Assembly (NCBI RefSeq): GCF_905404315.1
Contig: NC_066282.1
Coordinates: 7,464,501-7,528,500, forward strand
Direction of reading: 5' to 3'
From: Leptidea sinapis
Lineage: Eukaryota > Arthropoda > Insecta > Lepidoptera > Pieridae
Length of the DNA stretch: 64,000 nucleotides
Every line of letters starts with the position of its first letter. The first letter of the stretch is position 1. Position numbers and translations under genes: made by a program. The notes beneath the pieces are model-generated. The model did not search any database and was not told the origin of the DNA. It saw only the letters and a program-made list of their open reading frames with translations. Positions 22,205 through 33,286 of this stretch are shown piece by piece.

Positions 22205-22420
22205 GATAAATATCGACCAGAGACTGGACGCTCGACATTTATCGATGATACTTAATATAGATCGAAGTTATCTGGATTTTTAGAAATCCAGTGATCCGTA
22301 TCACGATCCGTGATACATTATATTATACACTCGATAAATGTCGTGATCCTGGATCGAAATCCAAATATCGCGATAAATATTGAATGTGTATTCGCCAATG
22401 AGTAAACACTGCGGTATTAT
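22205..22420. repeat. Nested inverted-repeat region
   Basis: CGACATTTATCGA (near 22232) pairs with TCGATAAATGTCG (near 22331). Inside lies CTGGATTTTTAGAAATCCAG, a small hairpin, plus repeated GATCCGT/CGTGATAC words and a TATCGCGATA palindrome near 22367. Confidence 0.7.
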
Positions 22421-22454
22421 TACCAATAATTAATTCTAAATAAATACAAAGATA

Positions 22455-22679
22455 ACATCAAATCATACATCTTTGTGCTGTTTGGTGTCGAGAGTTGGCC
22501 CGTGGGGACCAGAGGAGCGGAGAATGTTCAAAATACTATCTTCGCGCCTCAATAAGACTACTGGAAACCCAAGCACTGGCAGCTATTTCGGTCAACGGAT
22601 CAGCCTAGCTATCCAACGCGGAAATGCTGCCAGTATTCTTGGTACCCTTCCACGTACTGATAGTTTTAATTTTATGTAG
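22455..22679 (+). mobile_element. C-terminal tail of a retrotransposon-type ORF
   Basis: Reads GPWGPEERRMFKILSSRL, then QRISLAIQRGNAASILGTLP and a stop at 22677. The QR.S.A.QRGNAAS.LGT pattern recurs at the C-terminus of insect and other invertebrate retrotransposon ORFs. The upstream part is absent. I cannot assign the clade. Confidence 0.55.
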
Positions 22680-23089
22680 TCTATAGTTGTAGTTTTAGTA
22701 GTTAATCAATACATGGTATTGAAAATATAGTAACAAGATTTATTTTGTTTGAATAAAACTAATATCAAATGATTTGCTAGTTGTTATAAATACAAATTTA
22801 CTCAATACTTATAAAGATGCATGAAACTCTACATCCTAATACAACTACTCTACATCCATATAGATATATACAACTAAGAAACTAAAATGTATAAAATGGA
22901 TTTGCGCCCCAGGATTGAGAGTGAACAGCAGTTCACTGTGTGCCCCGGTATTATAATAGTAAGTGACAGTTTCTTCAAAGAATTTTCACAAAAAATAAAA
23001 CTACAAGTCAAATTTCAAATATATTTATTGAAGTAAGTTCATAAAAAATACTTTTAAAGTATATTGAATGAGCTATCGAGACAACATTT
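22680..23089. other. Gene-free AT-rich DNA
   Basis: Nothing supported. Confidence 0.4.
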
Positions 23090-23215
23090 CATCTTTCAAA
23101 ATGAAGAGCGTAATTGCGACGATGCGACGCTCAGAATTTGGAGTTACTCAAGAGTGCGGTACTGCATCGTAACAGGCAGGGCGTGTCATTTACAATCATT
23201 AAGTGACTCTATAAA
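23090..23215 (+). repeat. GGGAGGC repeat, 3' half, diverged
   Basis: GACGCTCAGAATTTGGAGTT, CTGCATCGTAACAGGCAGGG and a short A tail identify the 3' half of the family. Confidence 0.65.
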
Positions 23216-24066
23216 AAATATAACCACATTAAAACGTATAATTTAATATTTAATTTAATTTATTTATTGACACCAGTGATGATATTATTATCGATTACAG
23301 AAGAGAAGAGAAGGTTTGTGTATTTTCTCAATCGTAGTATTTGAGTCCAAACAGTGAATATGCAAATATTGAGAACTCGATTATACTTTGATAATACTAT
23401 TCTGCGAACGAATGGAGTCTTTGTAAAAATAACTAATTTACATTTATAACATCTTTTCGAGAGATTTTTTTTATGTTTGCTGCCTCTCCACCATTTCTCG
23501 AACAAATAATAAAAGAATCAGTAAAACTCCTAGGTTGTAACGTTATGTAGTCTAGGAGTCATTGAATAAAATCCTCATTTTTAATAAGTATGCCTAATAT
23601 AGCTTGTTTGTTACTTTTAATAACAAACCAATCATAAAATAGCAGCATATCATACGGTGAAGTGGAATCGATGAAGAAGGCTACAAATTGCCATTAGAGC
23701 TTATCAATTATAAAATTATATTTTAGTATTTTCACGGATGGCGACGAAATTGCATTAATATAGTTTATAAAACTAGTGCAGAGGGTAGATTCAAACCCTT
23801 AGTTGTATTATTTATTATAATTTCTTTTGTAACGGGCTTACGTAACTCGGTTCTTAAGTTAAATAGTTTTATGTCTTATGTGCTAACTTCATAGCAGCGT
23901 ACTACACGGTGGTCTCATGCCATTACCATATGGCAACGTGAGCAAACAGAACGTTTAGCTTAAACTGTATCATTTGTTTGGAATAAATAATTAATATAAA
24001 TTACTGCAAAATATTTTGAAAAAAAATCGTACCGATTTTAAGCAACAAAATTTAAGGGGATCTTAC
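23216..24066. other. Gene-free AT-rich DNA
   Basis: Lies downstream of the minus-strand exon at 24067-24207, so could hold further exons of that gene. I found none with clear splice signals. The minus frame 23260-23505 (LFEKWWRGSKHKK) is not recognisable. Confidence 0.35.
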
Positions 24067-24207
24067 GAAAATAGTGCCATCGAAGTGATCTGGTGATGAA
24101 ACTGCAAGGTTGCCATCTGACCTTAATAGAACCATTATATATCCTAACCCATTATTCATGTTGATGCGGACAGTTTTAAGTTTAAAATTTTGTATGGAAT
24201 TATGTAT
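24067..24207 (-). pseudogene. Exon E2 of an unrecognised gene (copy alpha)
   Basis: Exactly 47 open codons between an acceptor-like CCTAG (24208-24209) and a donor GTAAGA (ending 24066), phase 0 on both sides. It reads NFKLKTVRINMNNGLGYIM, then LLRSDGNLAVSSPDHFDG. A related but decayed exon occurs in the paralogous segments at about 40545-40660 and 28905-29025, where KTVLRIF..A....ILTFL aligns with KTVRI...G.GYIMVLL. No family recognised. The intact frame here contrasts with damage in the other copies, so this locus may have stayed functional longer. Confidence 0.45.
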
Positions 24208-24834
24208 CTAGGATTATTCTATATTGATGGCCGGAAGACAACAAAATAAGTGAATCGCTATTTACAGTAGAAATAGGTGTGGTAGTCCTTCGCTAAACGA
24301 TTATTCGACATAAAGTTAGTTCTACAGTTACAGAATTATTATGAAGGAGTCAACAACTATAATAACCTTATAAAATGTTCGCAATAAATTGGTAACGGTC
24401 GTTCCATCGTTAAGAGGACTGCTTAAACTTTCCCTTGTAGTTTTATTTAACTGCCAACTTGCAATTACATTTTAGCGTCGGTTTTGGTTTACCGGGATTT
24501 TCGGTCTAGTAAGAACTAACTTATTTGTTAATACAACAATAATCTGAGGACATACTTAATTGTAATTAGATTTTTGATGTTTAATATAATAATAAATATT
24601 GCAGATTTAAATTTTACTTTTATTTCTAACTACCTCTGAGGACTCATTTTATGGATTTTCTTCCGTGATATTCTGTGTGCAATTCATTGCGTAGCTTTTG
24701 ATTCTTACCTGTTTTACAGATTATTTTAATAATCTTAAGCAACGTAACAAACAGTAAAATGATTTATTGATGTGGGATTTCTCTGCTTCTTCTAACACAT
24801 ATTTGATGGAGAGTTTGCGGATAAGTTGCTTAGG

Positions 24835-25027
24835 TCAGTGTAGTATCATCGACAACACGTCTATAGGCGAAATTTCAACCGCAATACATTGATGTGTAGC
24901 TTTGTGATCGCATTGGTTACAAAAACCTCTTGCCTCACCAGCCAGTGCAAGGTAAATACAACACGATGCTGGGTTATTTAAAGTGTCAACGAATCGTGTT
25001 GGAAATTTTGTAGTATTCGGGGAATAT
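24835..25027 (-). pseudogene. Exon E1-like segment with TGA stop
   Basis: From an acceptor-like AACAG at 25028-25029 the sequence reads, in one frame, TKFPTRFVDTLNNPASCCIY, then LALAGEARGFCNQCDHKA and AVEISPIDVLSMILH with stop. VDTLNNPASC aligns with VEVLNNPVSC of exon E1 at 25857-26054, so this is a diverged relative. An alternative frame (KTDIPRILQNFQ) matches the first residues of E1 better, implying one frameshift near 24990. Six Cys codons suggest an extracellular or metal-binding segment, but this is a guess. Confidence 0.4.
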
Positions 25028-25539
25028 CTGTTTTTGGCTTCACTTGTTTTTCACCCGCCAGGGGATAATAATGGCAATTGGGGAGTGGGAGAAAAACAAG
25101 TGATTCGTTAAAATAATTATCGTGCACTTTTTGTTTCGTCACATGCAACATCACAATTTACCGACTGGAAAATGTCTATTTTGAACATACAAAACAATCG
25201 TAGTTCGTAAAATTGTCAGGAGACAAATATTATCGAAATTATATTAGAAAATTATCGTATTTAGCCAGCAACAATTTTCATGAGTTTCATATTTCTTTAT
25301 ATTAAATGATACTTTTATCGTTATAGTTTAAAAACTGTAAAAAGTAAAAATAACATGACAAAAATAAAACGATTAATACATTATAATAGGATAGCGAACA
25401 ATAACCAAATGCAGCATTTGTTCTCTGAACTCTTTTTAACCACAACACTTTTAAATAGTTCTCGTAACCCGGAACACAAATCTATCACAAGCAATAACAG
25501 TTTACTAGTATACTGTATAATAGCGTTATATTTCTTACT
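25028..25539. other. AT-rich DNA between exon candidates
   Basis: Nothing supported. Confidence 0.35.
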
Positions 25540-25605
25540 ATGTAAATTACACAAATAAAACTGAAAACAAAATTTTATTATTTTATGAACGATACGTCAC
25601 TCGAA
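25540..25605 (-). repeat. First-family SINE, 3' fragment
   Basis: ACACAAATAAA, AAAACAAAATTTTAT and TTATGAACGAT are the SINE body next to the acceptor end of the tRNA-like head; the rest is missing. Confidence 0.55.
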
Positions 25606-25856
25606 TGGTATTAATTTGTATAATATCATACGGTTATAATTCTTAGTATGTAAATATTATTTGTTACAACAGCAACACTTGATTTCAGCTGTTAAATTAT
25701 TGAAGTTTATGGCACAGCCTATAGACAGACGGATGGACGGACAGTAGAGTCTTAGTTCAAGGTTCCCGTCGGTAAGGCATGCCACATTAAAAGTACATGT
25801 TCTCTAAAATTCTGCAACCATATTTCAGTTCAAATTAATCCGCGACTCCAAAAATT

Positions 25857-26054
25857 CTAATAGATTTCGAAGCTGTTATTGCGGTCCGGCGTCACAATTA
25901 CTGTGAGCGCCATTTCTGGATATTTCGTGTACATTTTTAATATCGACTCTGCCAGCACCTCGTTAATAGAGCACGATACTGGATTATTTAAAACTTCAAC
26001 GGCAACTTCATTTTCTGTCGAAATGTTCGAGAATTCTTGAATGATCTGGGTTGG
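25857..26054 (-). pseudogene. Exon E1 of an unrecognised gene, intact frame
   Basis: 66 codons including the stop, phase 0 from an acceptor-like TTCTAACAG (intron ends 26055). It reads TQIIQEFSNISTENEVAVEV, then LNNPVSCSINEVLAESILKM and YTKYPEMALTVIV, ending EIY and TAG at 25857-25859. The same frame is conserved, apart from indels, near 41.0 kb (LNNPVSCSIYVELTESILKM) and 29.45 kb. Conservation of the reading frame between otherwise diverged copies indicates descent from a protein-coding exon. The product is unknown; the true 3' end may be a splice donor before the stop. Confidence 0.5.
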
Positions 26055-27324
26055 CTGTTAGAATTAAGTTGCGATAGTTGATACTTTTCTTAAATTGTAA
26101 ATATCCCGTACGTTTTACTTATATTCCTTTCTTATTTATATTTTTGTGAGAAACTAATGAATTAATCAAAGAATCACTAGAATCACTAGTAACGATTATT
26201 ATTATTTTTGGAGTCGGTGTCATCCAAGATAGGTTTGTACCTACATACATAGTTATAGATGAGATGTGCTTGAGTCGTGAAGAGGCGAGAGGCGAGAGCG
26301 GGTCACAGCGGAAGGACACCGATTCCAAAAATAACAATAATCCTAATTAGAATTACATTAACATACGGTTGTTTAAAAATACACATTTAATTTATTCTTT
26401 GTATGGCATATTATATTATCTATTGTTTTTGAATAGTTTTTATGAAGTTAGGTGTTTTTTGTTAAAAAAATATATTTATAAATAAGAATTAAAAACATCA
26501 AGTATTGTCAATTTAAACAGGCTTAGTTCTTTGGTTAGAGTGATTACAAACATTAGTAGTAATTTACTGTTCTCGAGGAACCCCTGAGTGGGTGAAGGCT
26601 TTCTTAAAAGAGCTCTAAATGTGTCTGTTCTTTGCAACTTTTATCCAAAACGGTATAGTAATGCTTAAATTTCAGTCATAATTCTGTTATTCTGTTTCTT
26701 ATTTTTGAAGTACTGCGCCATCTAGTTATTCTCTTAGTTCTTCTTTAATCTAAATTGGCATTGTTTGCACCGGTTCATCTCCTTCCCTCAAATCATATAT
26801 CCATGCGTCAAATCATAAGGCTGCTGGGCGCCATTACTAGTTATGACAGTTATCACGAACATTATGTTCATGAAAAAACCACAGACAAACAATGAATTAA
26901 AGCTCTAAAGGTTTATTCATTACAGTTGCATTATCATAAATACAGTTTTTTTTAAATTAAAAACGCTTTTAAACTTTTAAGATAATTCAAATATTGTATG
27001 CAGCCTTTTACATACCAATTTGTTATGTAAGTATATGACAACTATTGTAAAATTCGCATTGATTTTAAAGAGTGGCCATTTATAGTTTATTGTAAGTTTT
27101 TCTTCCATTATAAAAAGGTCTAATATTGAACTATGTATATATGTGTATGAGGGTTACCGTTGGCTACTCCTCGGGTTCAGAACCCGTAAACCCTTATTGG
27201 TAATTGAAATACTCATATTGAAAAGATTATTTGATGATTACTATTTCTACATAACAAAGACATAAAAGTAGTTGAGAAGTGATTATAGGTTAATTAGTTC
27301 TTCATGTTCATTGGAAATATGAGT
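26055..27324. other. AT-rich DNA upstream of E1
   Basis: 26119-26650 continues the similarity to the paralogous segments at 29.6-29.94 kb and 41.1-41.6 kb (for example TGTCAATTTAA and GTTCTT...TTAGT words), so it belongs to the same decayed locus. A donor-like AAAAGTAAGTAC occurs at the matching position near 29.6 and 41.2 kb but is degraded here. No clear upstream exon. Confidence 0.4.
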
Positions 27325-27530
27325 TTATGATTATGGGTATCACAACGGTGCCTATTTCTGCCGTGAAGCAGTAATGTGTGAAAGGCGCTATAGCTAGTGA
27401 AATTACTGGGCAATTGTAGTGCCGCTAATAATTGGGTTTTTCAAGAATCCTGAGTGGCACTGCATTGTAATGGGCAGGACGTATCAATTACCATCAGCTG
27501 AAAGTCTCATCCTTTATAAGTATAAAAAAT
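27325..27530 (+). repeat. GGGAGGC repeat, partial
   Basis: Starts at GATTATGGGTATCACAACGG and ends in AAGTATAAAAAATG, with an internal deletion. Confidence 0.7.
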
Positions 27531-27739
27531 GAAGAAGAGATATTTTTTGAATGAGTAAATTAGCTGACAACAGCATATTGACCTGAAAGGAAATCAGATT
27601 AATCTTGTAAGTTGAATAAACATATATCATCCAGTAAAGCCTTTTCTCATTAACCTTTGGATAAATAAATAAATGTTTGACCATCCACATTCCCTTTATA
27701 TTTCTTTTGTTTCTCGCGGGTTTTAAAAACGTTTTTTCG

Positions 27740-27838
27740 CTAAATTATGGTACCAACATTACCAGAATCATTATTTTGTATAAAATTGTACCCTGGAGAT
27801 TTTAACAGTAATTTAGGTGCATTTATAGAATATACGTT
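27740..27838 (-). pseudogene. Terminal exon E3 of the unrecognised gene, cut by a retrotransposon
   Basis: On minus it reads VYSINAPKLLLKSPGYNFIQ, then NNDSGNVGTII and TAA at 27740. The reading frame is entered directly from inserted CR1-like sequence at 27839, so the exon's 5' part was disrupted. The paralogous sequence at 40385-40460 keeps VYSLTVPK, SPGYNLI and NNDS across one stop and one frameshift. A weaker third version is near 42665-42770. Confidence 0.45.
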
Positions 27839-28780
27839 ATGTTTCTTCTGCATATCAATGATATGTTGGACACCTCCAACATTCATTGCTATGCGGACGA
27901 CAGCACTGGTGATGCCGTATACACGGGCCATGCAAGTCTCTCTCGGGAAATCGTCGACCAGTGCCGGGAGAAACTTGTATCTACTATCGAGTCCTCTCTC
28001 GAGAAGGTCGCGGAATGGGGAAAATTGAACCTTGTCCAATTTAACCCCCAGAAGACTCAAGTTTGCGCGTTTACCACTAAAAAAACCCCATTTGTGGTAT
28101 CACCGCTCTTCGAGAACACTTCTCTTAAAGCCGCGCCTAGTATCGGAATACTGGGTCTCGAAATCTCGAGCGATTGCCAATTCCGTGGCCATCTGGAGGG
28201 CAAAGCCAAATTGGCTTCGAAGAAGCTGGGCGTCCTCAATAGAGCACGGCAATACTTCAAGCCGGCCCACATTCTAGCGCTCTACAAAGCGCAAGTCCGG
28301 CCACACATGGAGTATTGCTGTCATCTCTGGTCTGGCGCACCCCAGTATCTGCTCGATCCATTTGACCGCGTGCAACGTAGAGCAGCTCGAATTGTCGGGG
28401 ACTCAGTGCTCTGTGAACGGCTGGATCTCTTGGCGTTGCGTAGAGACGTCGCATCATTGTGTGTCTTCTATCGCATTTATCACGGGGAGTGTTCCGAAGA
28501 GCTGTTTAAGCTGATTCCTGCCGCCGAATTCCACCTTCGCACGACACGCCACAAGTTAGGATTTCATCCCCACCATCTGGATGTGTGGCGGTCCTCCACA
28601 GTGCGGTTTTCAAGGAGCTTTCTCCCTCGTACTACAAAGCTATGGAATGAGCTTCCTTGTGCGGTGTTTCCGGGACAATACGACATGGGTACCTTCAAAA
28701 AAAGCGCGTACACCTTCCTTAAAGGCCGGCAACGTTCTTGTGATTCCTCTGGTGTTGCAAGAGAATGTGGGCGGCGGTGA
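27839..28780 (+). CDS. Reverse transcriptase C-terminal fragment (313 codons)
   Basis: Uninterrupted frame in the truncated retrotransposon. It keeps HINDML and HCYADDSTGDAV (the catalytic YADD, with its two Asp residues), the thumb region (EKVAEWGKLNLVQFNPQKTQ) and the conserved C-terminus (RPHMEYCCHLWSGAPQYLLD, RVQRRAARIVGDSVLCERLD, FLPRTTKLWNELPCAVFPG). The endonuclease domain and reverse-transcriptase motifs before YADD, including the catalytic Asp of motif A, are missing, so it cannot be active. The ATG at the start is fortuitous at the insertion joint. The open frame suggests a fairly young insertion. Confidence 0.8.
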   Translation: MFLLHINDMLDTSNIHCYADDSTGDAVYTGHASLSREIVDQCREKLVSTIESSLEKVAEWGKLNLVQFNPQKTQVCAFTTKKTPFVVSPLFENTSLKAAPSIGILGLEISSDCQFRGHLEGKAKLASKKLGVLNRARQYFKPAHILALYKAQVRPHMEYCCHLWSGAPQYLLDPFDRVQRRAARIVGDSVLCERLDLLALRRDVASLCVFYRIYHGECSEELFKLIPAAEFHLRTTRHKLGFHPHHLDVWRSSTVRFSRSFLPRTTKLWNELPCAVFPGQYDMGTFKKSAYTFLKGRQRSCDSSGVARECGRR

Positions 28781-28840
28781 TCACTTAACACCAGGTGACC
28801 CGTACGCTCGTTTGTCCTCCTATTCCATAAAAAAAAAATA
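27839..28840 (+). mobile_element. CR1/Jockey-superfamily retrotransposon, 5'-truncated
   Basis: Begins at LFLLHINDML of the reverse transcriptase and extends to the family 3' end and A tail. The paralogous segment at 40455-40475 lacks it, giving the empty site. Comparison shows left flank GAATATAC..TTAT and right flank TAGTAATTATGACG with about nine target bases (AAAGAGCGC) missing, so the insertion deleted a few bases and left no clear target-site duplication. Confidence 0.9.
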
Positions 28841-28904
28841 GTAATTATGACGAATTTGTAATAATAAATATTTGGTGAAAATATTGATAAAAATTATAAT
28901 TATT

Positions 28905-29025
28905 TTGAGGAGAAAACTACATTAGCGGCGTTGAGCAATTTTCTTGGGATGGGTAAAAAAGTTAAAATCACGTCAGGACACGTGGCCTGATAGAAAATTC
29001 GTAAGACAGTCTTTGAAATTATGAA
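28905..29025 (-). pseudogene. Decayed E2-like exon
   Basis: Reads SKTVLRIFYQATCPDVILTF, then LPIPRKLLNAANVVFS on minus. Paralogous to 40545-40660 and more distantly to 24067-24207. Two frames are open, so the phase is not certain. Confidence 0.35.
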
Positions 29026-29124
29026 CGAAAGATTTTATACTTCTAATTATAGTTCGGCTATACGTCTAAAATTCTATTGCAAAATATTTTTTCTTTTATT
29101 TTGCTTGACAGCATTTCCTTTTTA

Positions 29125-29290
29125 ACCGACTTCACAAAAGGAGGAGGTTCTCAATTCGACGGTATGTTTTTTGGTAAATATTATAGCAATAATCTATCAA
29201 AATTTCAGCTGTGGTGATTGACGTTCTGCAAGCCTAAAGATGAACACGTGGACGGCGGGATTTTCTTGATAGTTTAAAACAAATACATAA
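29125..29290 (+). repeat. Dispersed motif CTTC.CAAAAGGAGGAGG with downstream sequence
   Basis: AACCGACTTCACAAAAGGAG opens a repeat also seen at 13.8 (minus), 20.9, 39.3 and 61.4 kb. The following 150 bases are shared only with the paralogous segment near 40.7-40.83 kb, where the motif itself is absent. Confidence 0.5.
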
Positions 29291-29394
29291 TATCTAAAAT
29301 TCTTCAATAATTCAGTTAAATTACTCCTCAATTACTATAATTCTTTATAATTTATTTAATAGATTTTTCGAAGCTGTAATTTCGCCTTTACTGG

Positions 29395-29531
29395 ATCATT
29401 TGTATACATTTAATATCGACTCTGTCAGCTCTAAGTAAATACGAGCACGATACTGGATTATTTAGAACTTCAACGGAAACTTCAAGTTCTGTCGGAAATG
29501 TTCGAGAATTTTTGAAAGATCTGTTGTTTAG
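29395..29531 (-). pseudogene. Decayed E1-like exon
   Basis: EVSVEVLNNPVSCS is preserved in one frame. A one-base indel shared with the 41.0-kb copy lies before it, and a further shift after SCS destroys the rest. The acceptor site is kept. Confidence 0.45.
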
Positions 29532-29935
29532 CTGGTATACTTAAAGTTGTGATAGTTGATACTTTTGTTAAACTGACAATATTTCGTACGTTTTACTTGT
29601 ACTTACTTTTATTACAATCTTTTGCGAGATGTTCTATGGGTGTGAGGCAGTTTTTGGTATCAATTTAAGGTTAGTGATAATGAATGAGGGCCTGAGAATC
29701 GATTTTCCAACTTTTATTCACTAGGTCATGCGTTTGATGAATTATTAATTCTTTTCCTTTTAAGTAACTGGTATTTAACTGTTTATAGTTATATAATTAT
29801 AAATAAGTAAGAATTTAAAATGGTTTTATTGCCGGTATATTTGAATAACAGTTGAATAAATGTCAATTTAAGCACTCTTTATTCTTCAGTTAGTTAGTTT
29901 CGTATTATAGTAATGGATTATTTAAGGGTTGAAAT

Positions 29936-31045
29936 TTTATTTATTTATTTATTTATTTATTCAGGTACAAAACAGTATTTTACAACAGAAACGTTACAAA
30001 TATACATAAACTAGAAGACAAAACAATTCCATAAATTAAATACTAATTATGTTTACAATGGACAATAATGCAAAACAAAAAACAACAAAGATATCATAAA
30101 CCTAAAGTGAAAACTACAAAAATACAATATACAAAACGAAAATTTAAACAGTTATAAGAGTATAGTTAAGAACAGGATAATGAGTTCATTATTTAGAGTT
30201 AACAATTTCTTACATTGAGTATAATATCACCTGCTATTTTCTTATATTTTTGTATATTTAATGAAAATATATCAATTTCAGTAAGATGTATATTGTAAAA
30301 ACTACAAGAGCGCCTCACAAATGTATTTCCTGCATAATTGCTTTAATAAGGTGATACATAAAAAGTAATCTTAGAAAGAGAGGAGATTCGCGATGCTATA
30401 AATTTAATTAGATTTAACAAGGATGCTGAGTCAACTTACTGTTAATAATTTGAAATAGAAAAATTTGATCGACATAGTTTCTTCTGTTAATTAGTGGGGA
30501 TATTATGTGCTGTTGTATAATTGTATTGTAGTGGCATAATCGATAAAAATATGCCCAGTCCGGAACTCCATTGATTTTAAGAACTTATTTTGTATACCTT
30601 CAATACGAGCGATATGAACCTCGTACTGAGGCTTCCAAATAACGCAAGCAAACTCGAGGATACTGCGGATGAAAGCGTAGTAAAGAATTTTGAGTGTATT
30701 TGGTTGCCTAAATGGTTTTGACAGAAATAATACCATTCCTAATTGCTTCTAAGCCTTAGACGAAATGTTGTCGATATGTAGATTAAAGTTTAATTGAGAA
30801 TCAAGGGTTACACCTAGGTCCTTAATACTGTTGACTCGTTGTAGTTTCTTACTAGAAAGAAAGTAATCAAAAAGAATTAAATAACGTTTCCGGGCAAATG
30901 TTATTGAATAACATTTATCAGTATTTATGAACATTTATTAATTCAAATCTTTGTAAGTCTGATTGTAACTGAACGCAATCTTCTCGAGATTTGATTATTT
31001 TATGTATCTTTGTATCATCTGCATAGAGCAGTATCATTAACGGAC
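29936..31045 (-). mobile_element. Second non-LTR family, 5'-truncated, ATTT tail
   Basis: Minus-strand reverse transcriptase remnant of a family distinct from the 33-46 kb elements. It starts at the catalytic motif (ILLYADDTKIHKI near 31015), continues KCYSITFARKRYL, VNSIKDLGVTLDSQLNFNL, LKILYYAFIRSILEFACVIW and IARIEGIQNKFLK, and ends in a tract of ATTT units (29939-29963, the tail of the element). Stops interrupt the frame. The motif set is typical of CR1/Jockey-superfamily elements. Confidence 0.8.
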
Positions 31046-31660
31046 GTTTTTTCCCGGTTAGGGTAACCGGGAAGCCCCTTATAATTTATTAAAACATAAT
31101 TAGGCTTAGTTATAATTATTCATATAAATAGCTGTTTCTTTGCATATTATTATAATCTACTTTTTATAAATCATTGTAAATAAAATAAAAGTTTGTAACT
31201 TTGTAACTATTTTTTTTTATATTTTTATCAATAAAAAAATTATAATAAAAATGTATTCCCGAATAATTGTTTTCTTTATAACTCAAATAGAACTTAAAAT
31301 CAATATTTTTATAATAAGGAACTTCAGTTTTTCATGGGTTTGTAGCGTGTAGAGGTTTCGTAGCCAACTCGTAGCAACCATAATCGTAACTACATATTAT
31401 AAAAATTCAACTTAACAATCACGAAGAAGTTATTACTATTTCTTTCCAATTACCATATTTTATGGAACCCTTACTCTATTCTGCAATCTGTTTGACAAGT
31501 TTATAAAGAACTACACAATTATTAGGTATGCCTATTCAATATAGAAAAGTAATATGAGATAAATTTGCAATTTTATAAATGTTTAAAGTTGATGTTGGCA
31601 TTTTTCAGCTACGTCATGTTTAAAAAAATGTTCACAGTCTAGTGTGTTTATTGCTAATCA
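31046..31660. other. Gene-free DNA with a small hairpin
   Basis: CCCGGTTAGGGTAACCGGG at 31053-31071 is an 8-bp-arm hairpin at the 5' junction of the preceding element. Otherwise AT-rich and without features. Confidence 0.45.
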
Positions 31661-32155
31661 TTTTTTTTTTTGATTTTTGAATGAAAAGGCACAAAAGGCA
31701 TTTATTTCTTAAAAAATTGTTCCCTTTAGAATTACTTTTGATGTCATTTCTAGTATACTAGACACTACTACCAATTCGGAAACAAAATATGGCGCTCTGA
31801 GAGAGAAATAGCGGTGCAAGAAACTCTCTCACCACACTTTTTTTCCGCTCTTTTAAATCAACAATTCAATATTGTACTGTCATTGCTATTGCTATAAAAT
31901 AATGATATTCTAGTCCCATGCTGTCGGATCACTTAGATATTCAGCATTGGAGTTGAAAGATTTACAACAGAGCCATTTTTTAATAAAACATTTCAATTTA
32001 TTTATGGATAATCCCTGAACAGTGGCTGGGACTTTTTGATAAAAGTATATACATTTAGCCTTGAAGTTATTATGTATCTTATAAAGTGTACTAGAATTCC
32101 ACATTTCTGATGTTATAATAATGAAAATCACAATTAAGAGCAAAAAGGTGACGAT
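31661..32155 (-). mobile_element. Non-LTR retrotransposon 3' end
   Basis: Minus-strand ORF tail (KCIYFYQKVPATVQGLSINK, then CFIKKWLCCKSF and a stop at 31910), a 3' UTR with CAATAGCAATGACAGTACAA and a poly-A tail (T run at 31661-31671). The same 3' end in plus orientation lies at 42160-42665. The K.PA.VQ.L..NK pattern is the usual C-terminus of a CR1/Jockey-like family. 5' truncated. Confidence 0.7.
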
Positions 32156-33286
32156 TTTTGTGAACGTCTATTAAATTTTCTTAAATGTACTGACAATGAA
32201 CAGTCTATAACCAAGCTGATATATATACATACGCTACCTACAGATTAATATGTGTACAGATTATGCGATGCCAAAGCAAAATATAAGCAAGAATTATTCG
32301 AATATCCATCTGTACTAACGAACTGAGTGAGATTGAATTTGGGTCAGATCACAGATCAGAGATGGAAATTAAGTTTTACGTAATTGAAAATACCTGAGGA
32401 GCTGGTTGCAGCTTTCGTTTTTCGTTTGAATTGTATGAAATAATATTTTGACTTTTTTTTTATAGAAGAGCTTAGCAATCAAGCATACAGACTCAGTCAC
32501 AGAGATTCACAAAAGCGTGTGCGATCTTTAAAAGCGACGAAAAAACGTACTTATGAATTTTAAAACCACAAACACATTTGAACATCTTGAACGAGACTAA
32601 CTGCTAATAATTTGGTTATCTCTAGAAATTAACATTGCAGTCATTCATTAAGTTCAAAACGAGCAAAATTCACTTTTATAATAATAACATTAGACCTTGG
32701 TAGTTTATCTACCGTTAATATGTTAGGTATGTGTCCGCAAAACTTTAATGTGTAATTTAAAGAATATATATATTCATATTATTTAATATGTACTAAAAAC
32801 GGCTCAATGGTTTGGCTCAATTCAGCTTAGGTACCTAAACTGAACTGAATCGGAATTGAATGGCTAATTAAAAGATCATGTTCGGTCTTCAGCAGTGATA
32901 ATTTTTACGACCAAACTTGGATCAACTTATAAGAGTATATTGTTCCACCTGAGCTTAGTTAATGTGTTTGGATGTCGAGTATATATCATTATATAGAAGC
33001 CCGTCAATAAACGGTTTATTGGCAATAAAATTTACGATTACGGATATTTCAGACATATTACTATTTTATTATTATATTAATCCCGTTAGTGTTTTTGTTT
33101 GTCTTTTTGTAACTATTATGAATTGTGGCTTAGGAGTCCCTATTAATGAGAATGTATATGTAAAGTAAAGTATGCATTTTTTCATGACAATACAAAACAT
33201 TATATACATAGTAATATTAACAAATTTAAAATAGGATGTCATTAATGGACACCCACTCAGCATTTTTAGAATTGAAATAAGGATCA
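32156..33286. other. Gene-free AT-rich DNA
   Basis: Nothing supported. It forms the left flank of the truncated 3' side of the following retrotransposon. Confidence 0.4.

Noticed and set aside
29938..29964. Independent ATTT microsatellite
   Set aside because: It is the 3' tail of the minus-strand retrotransposon beside it.
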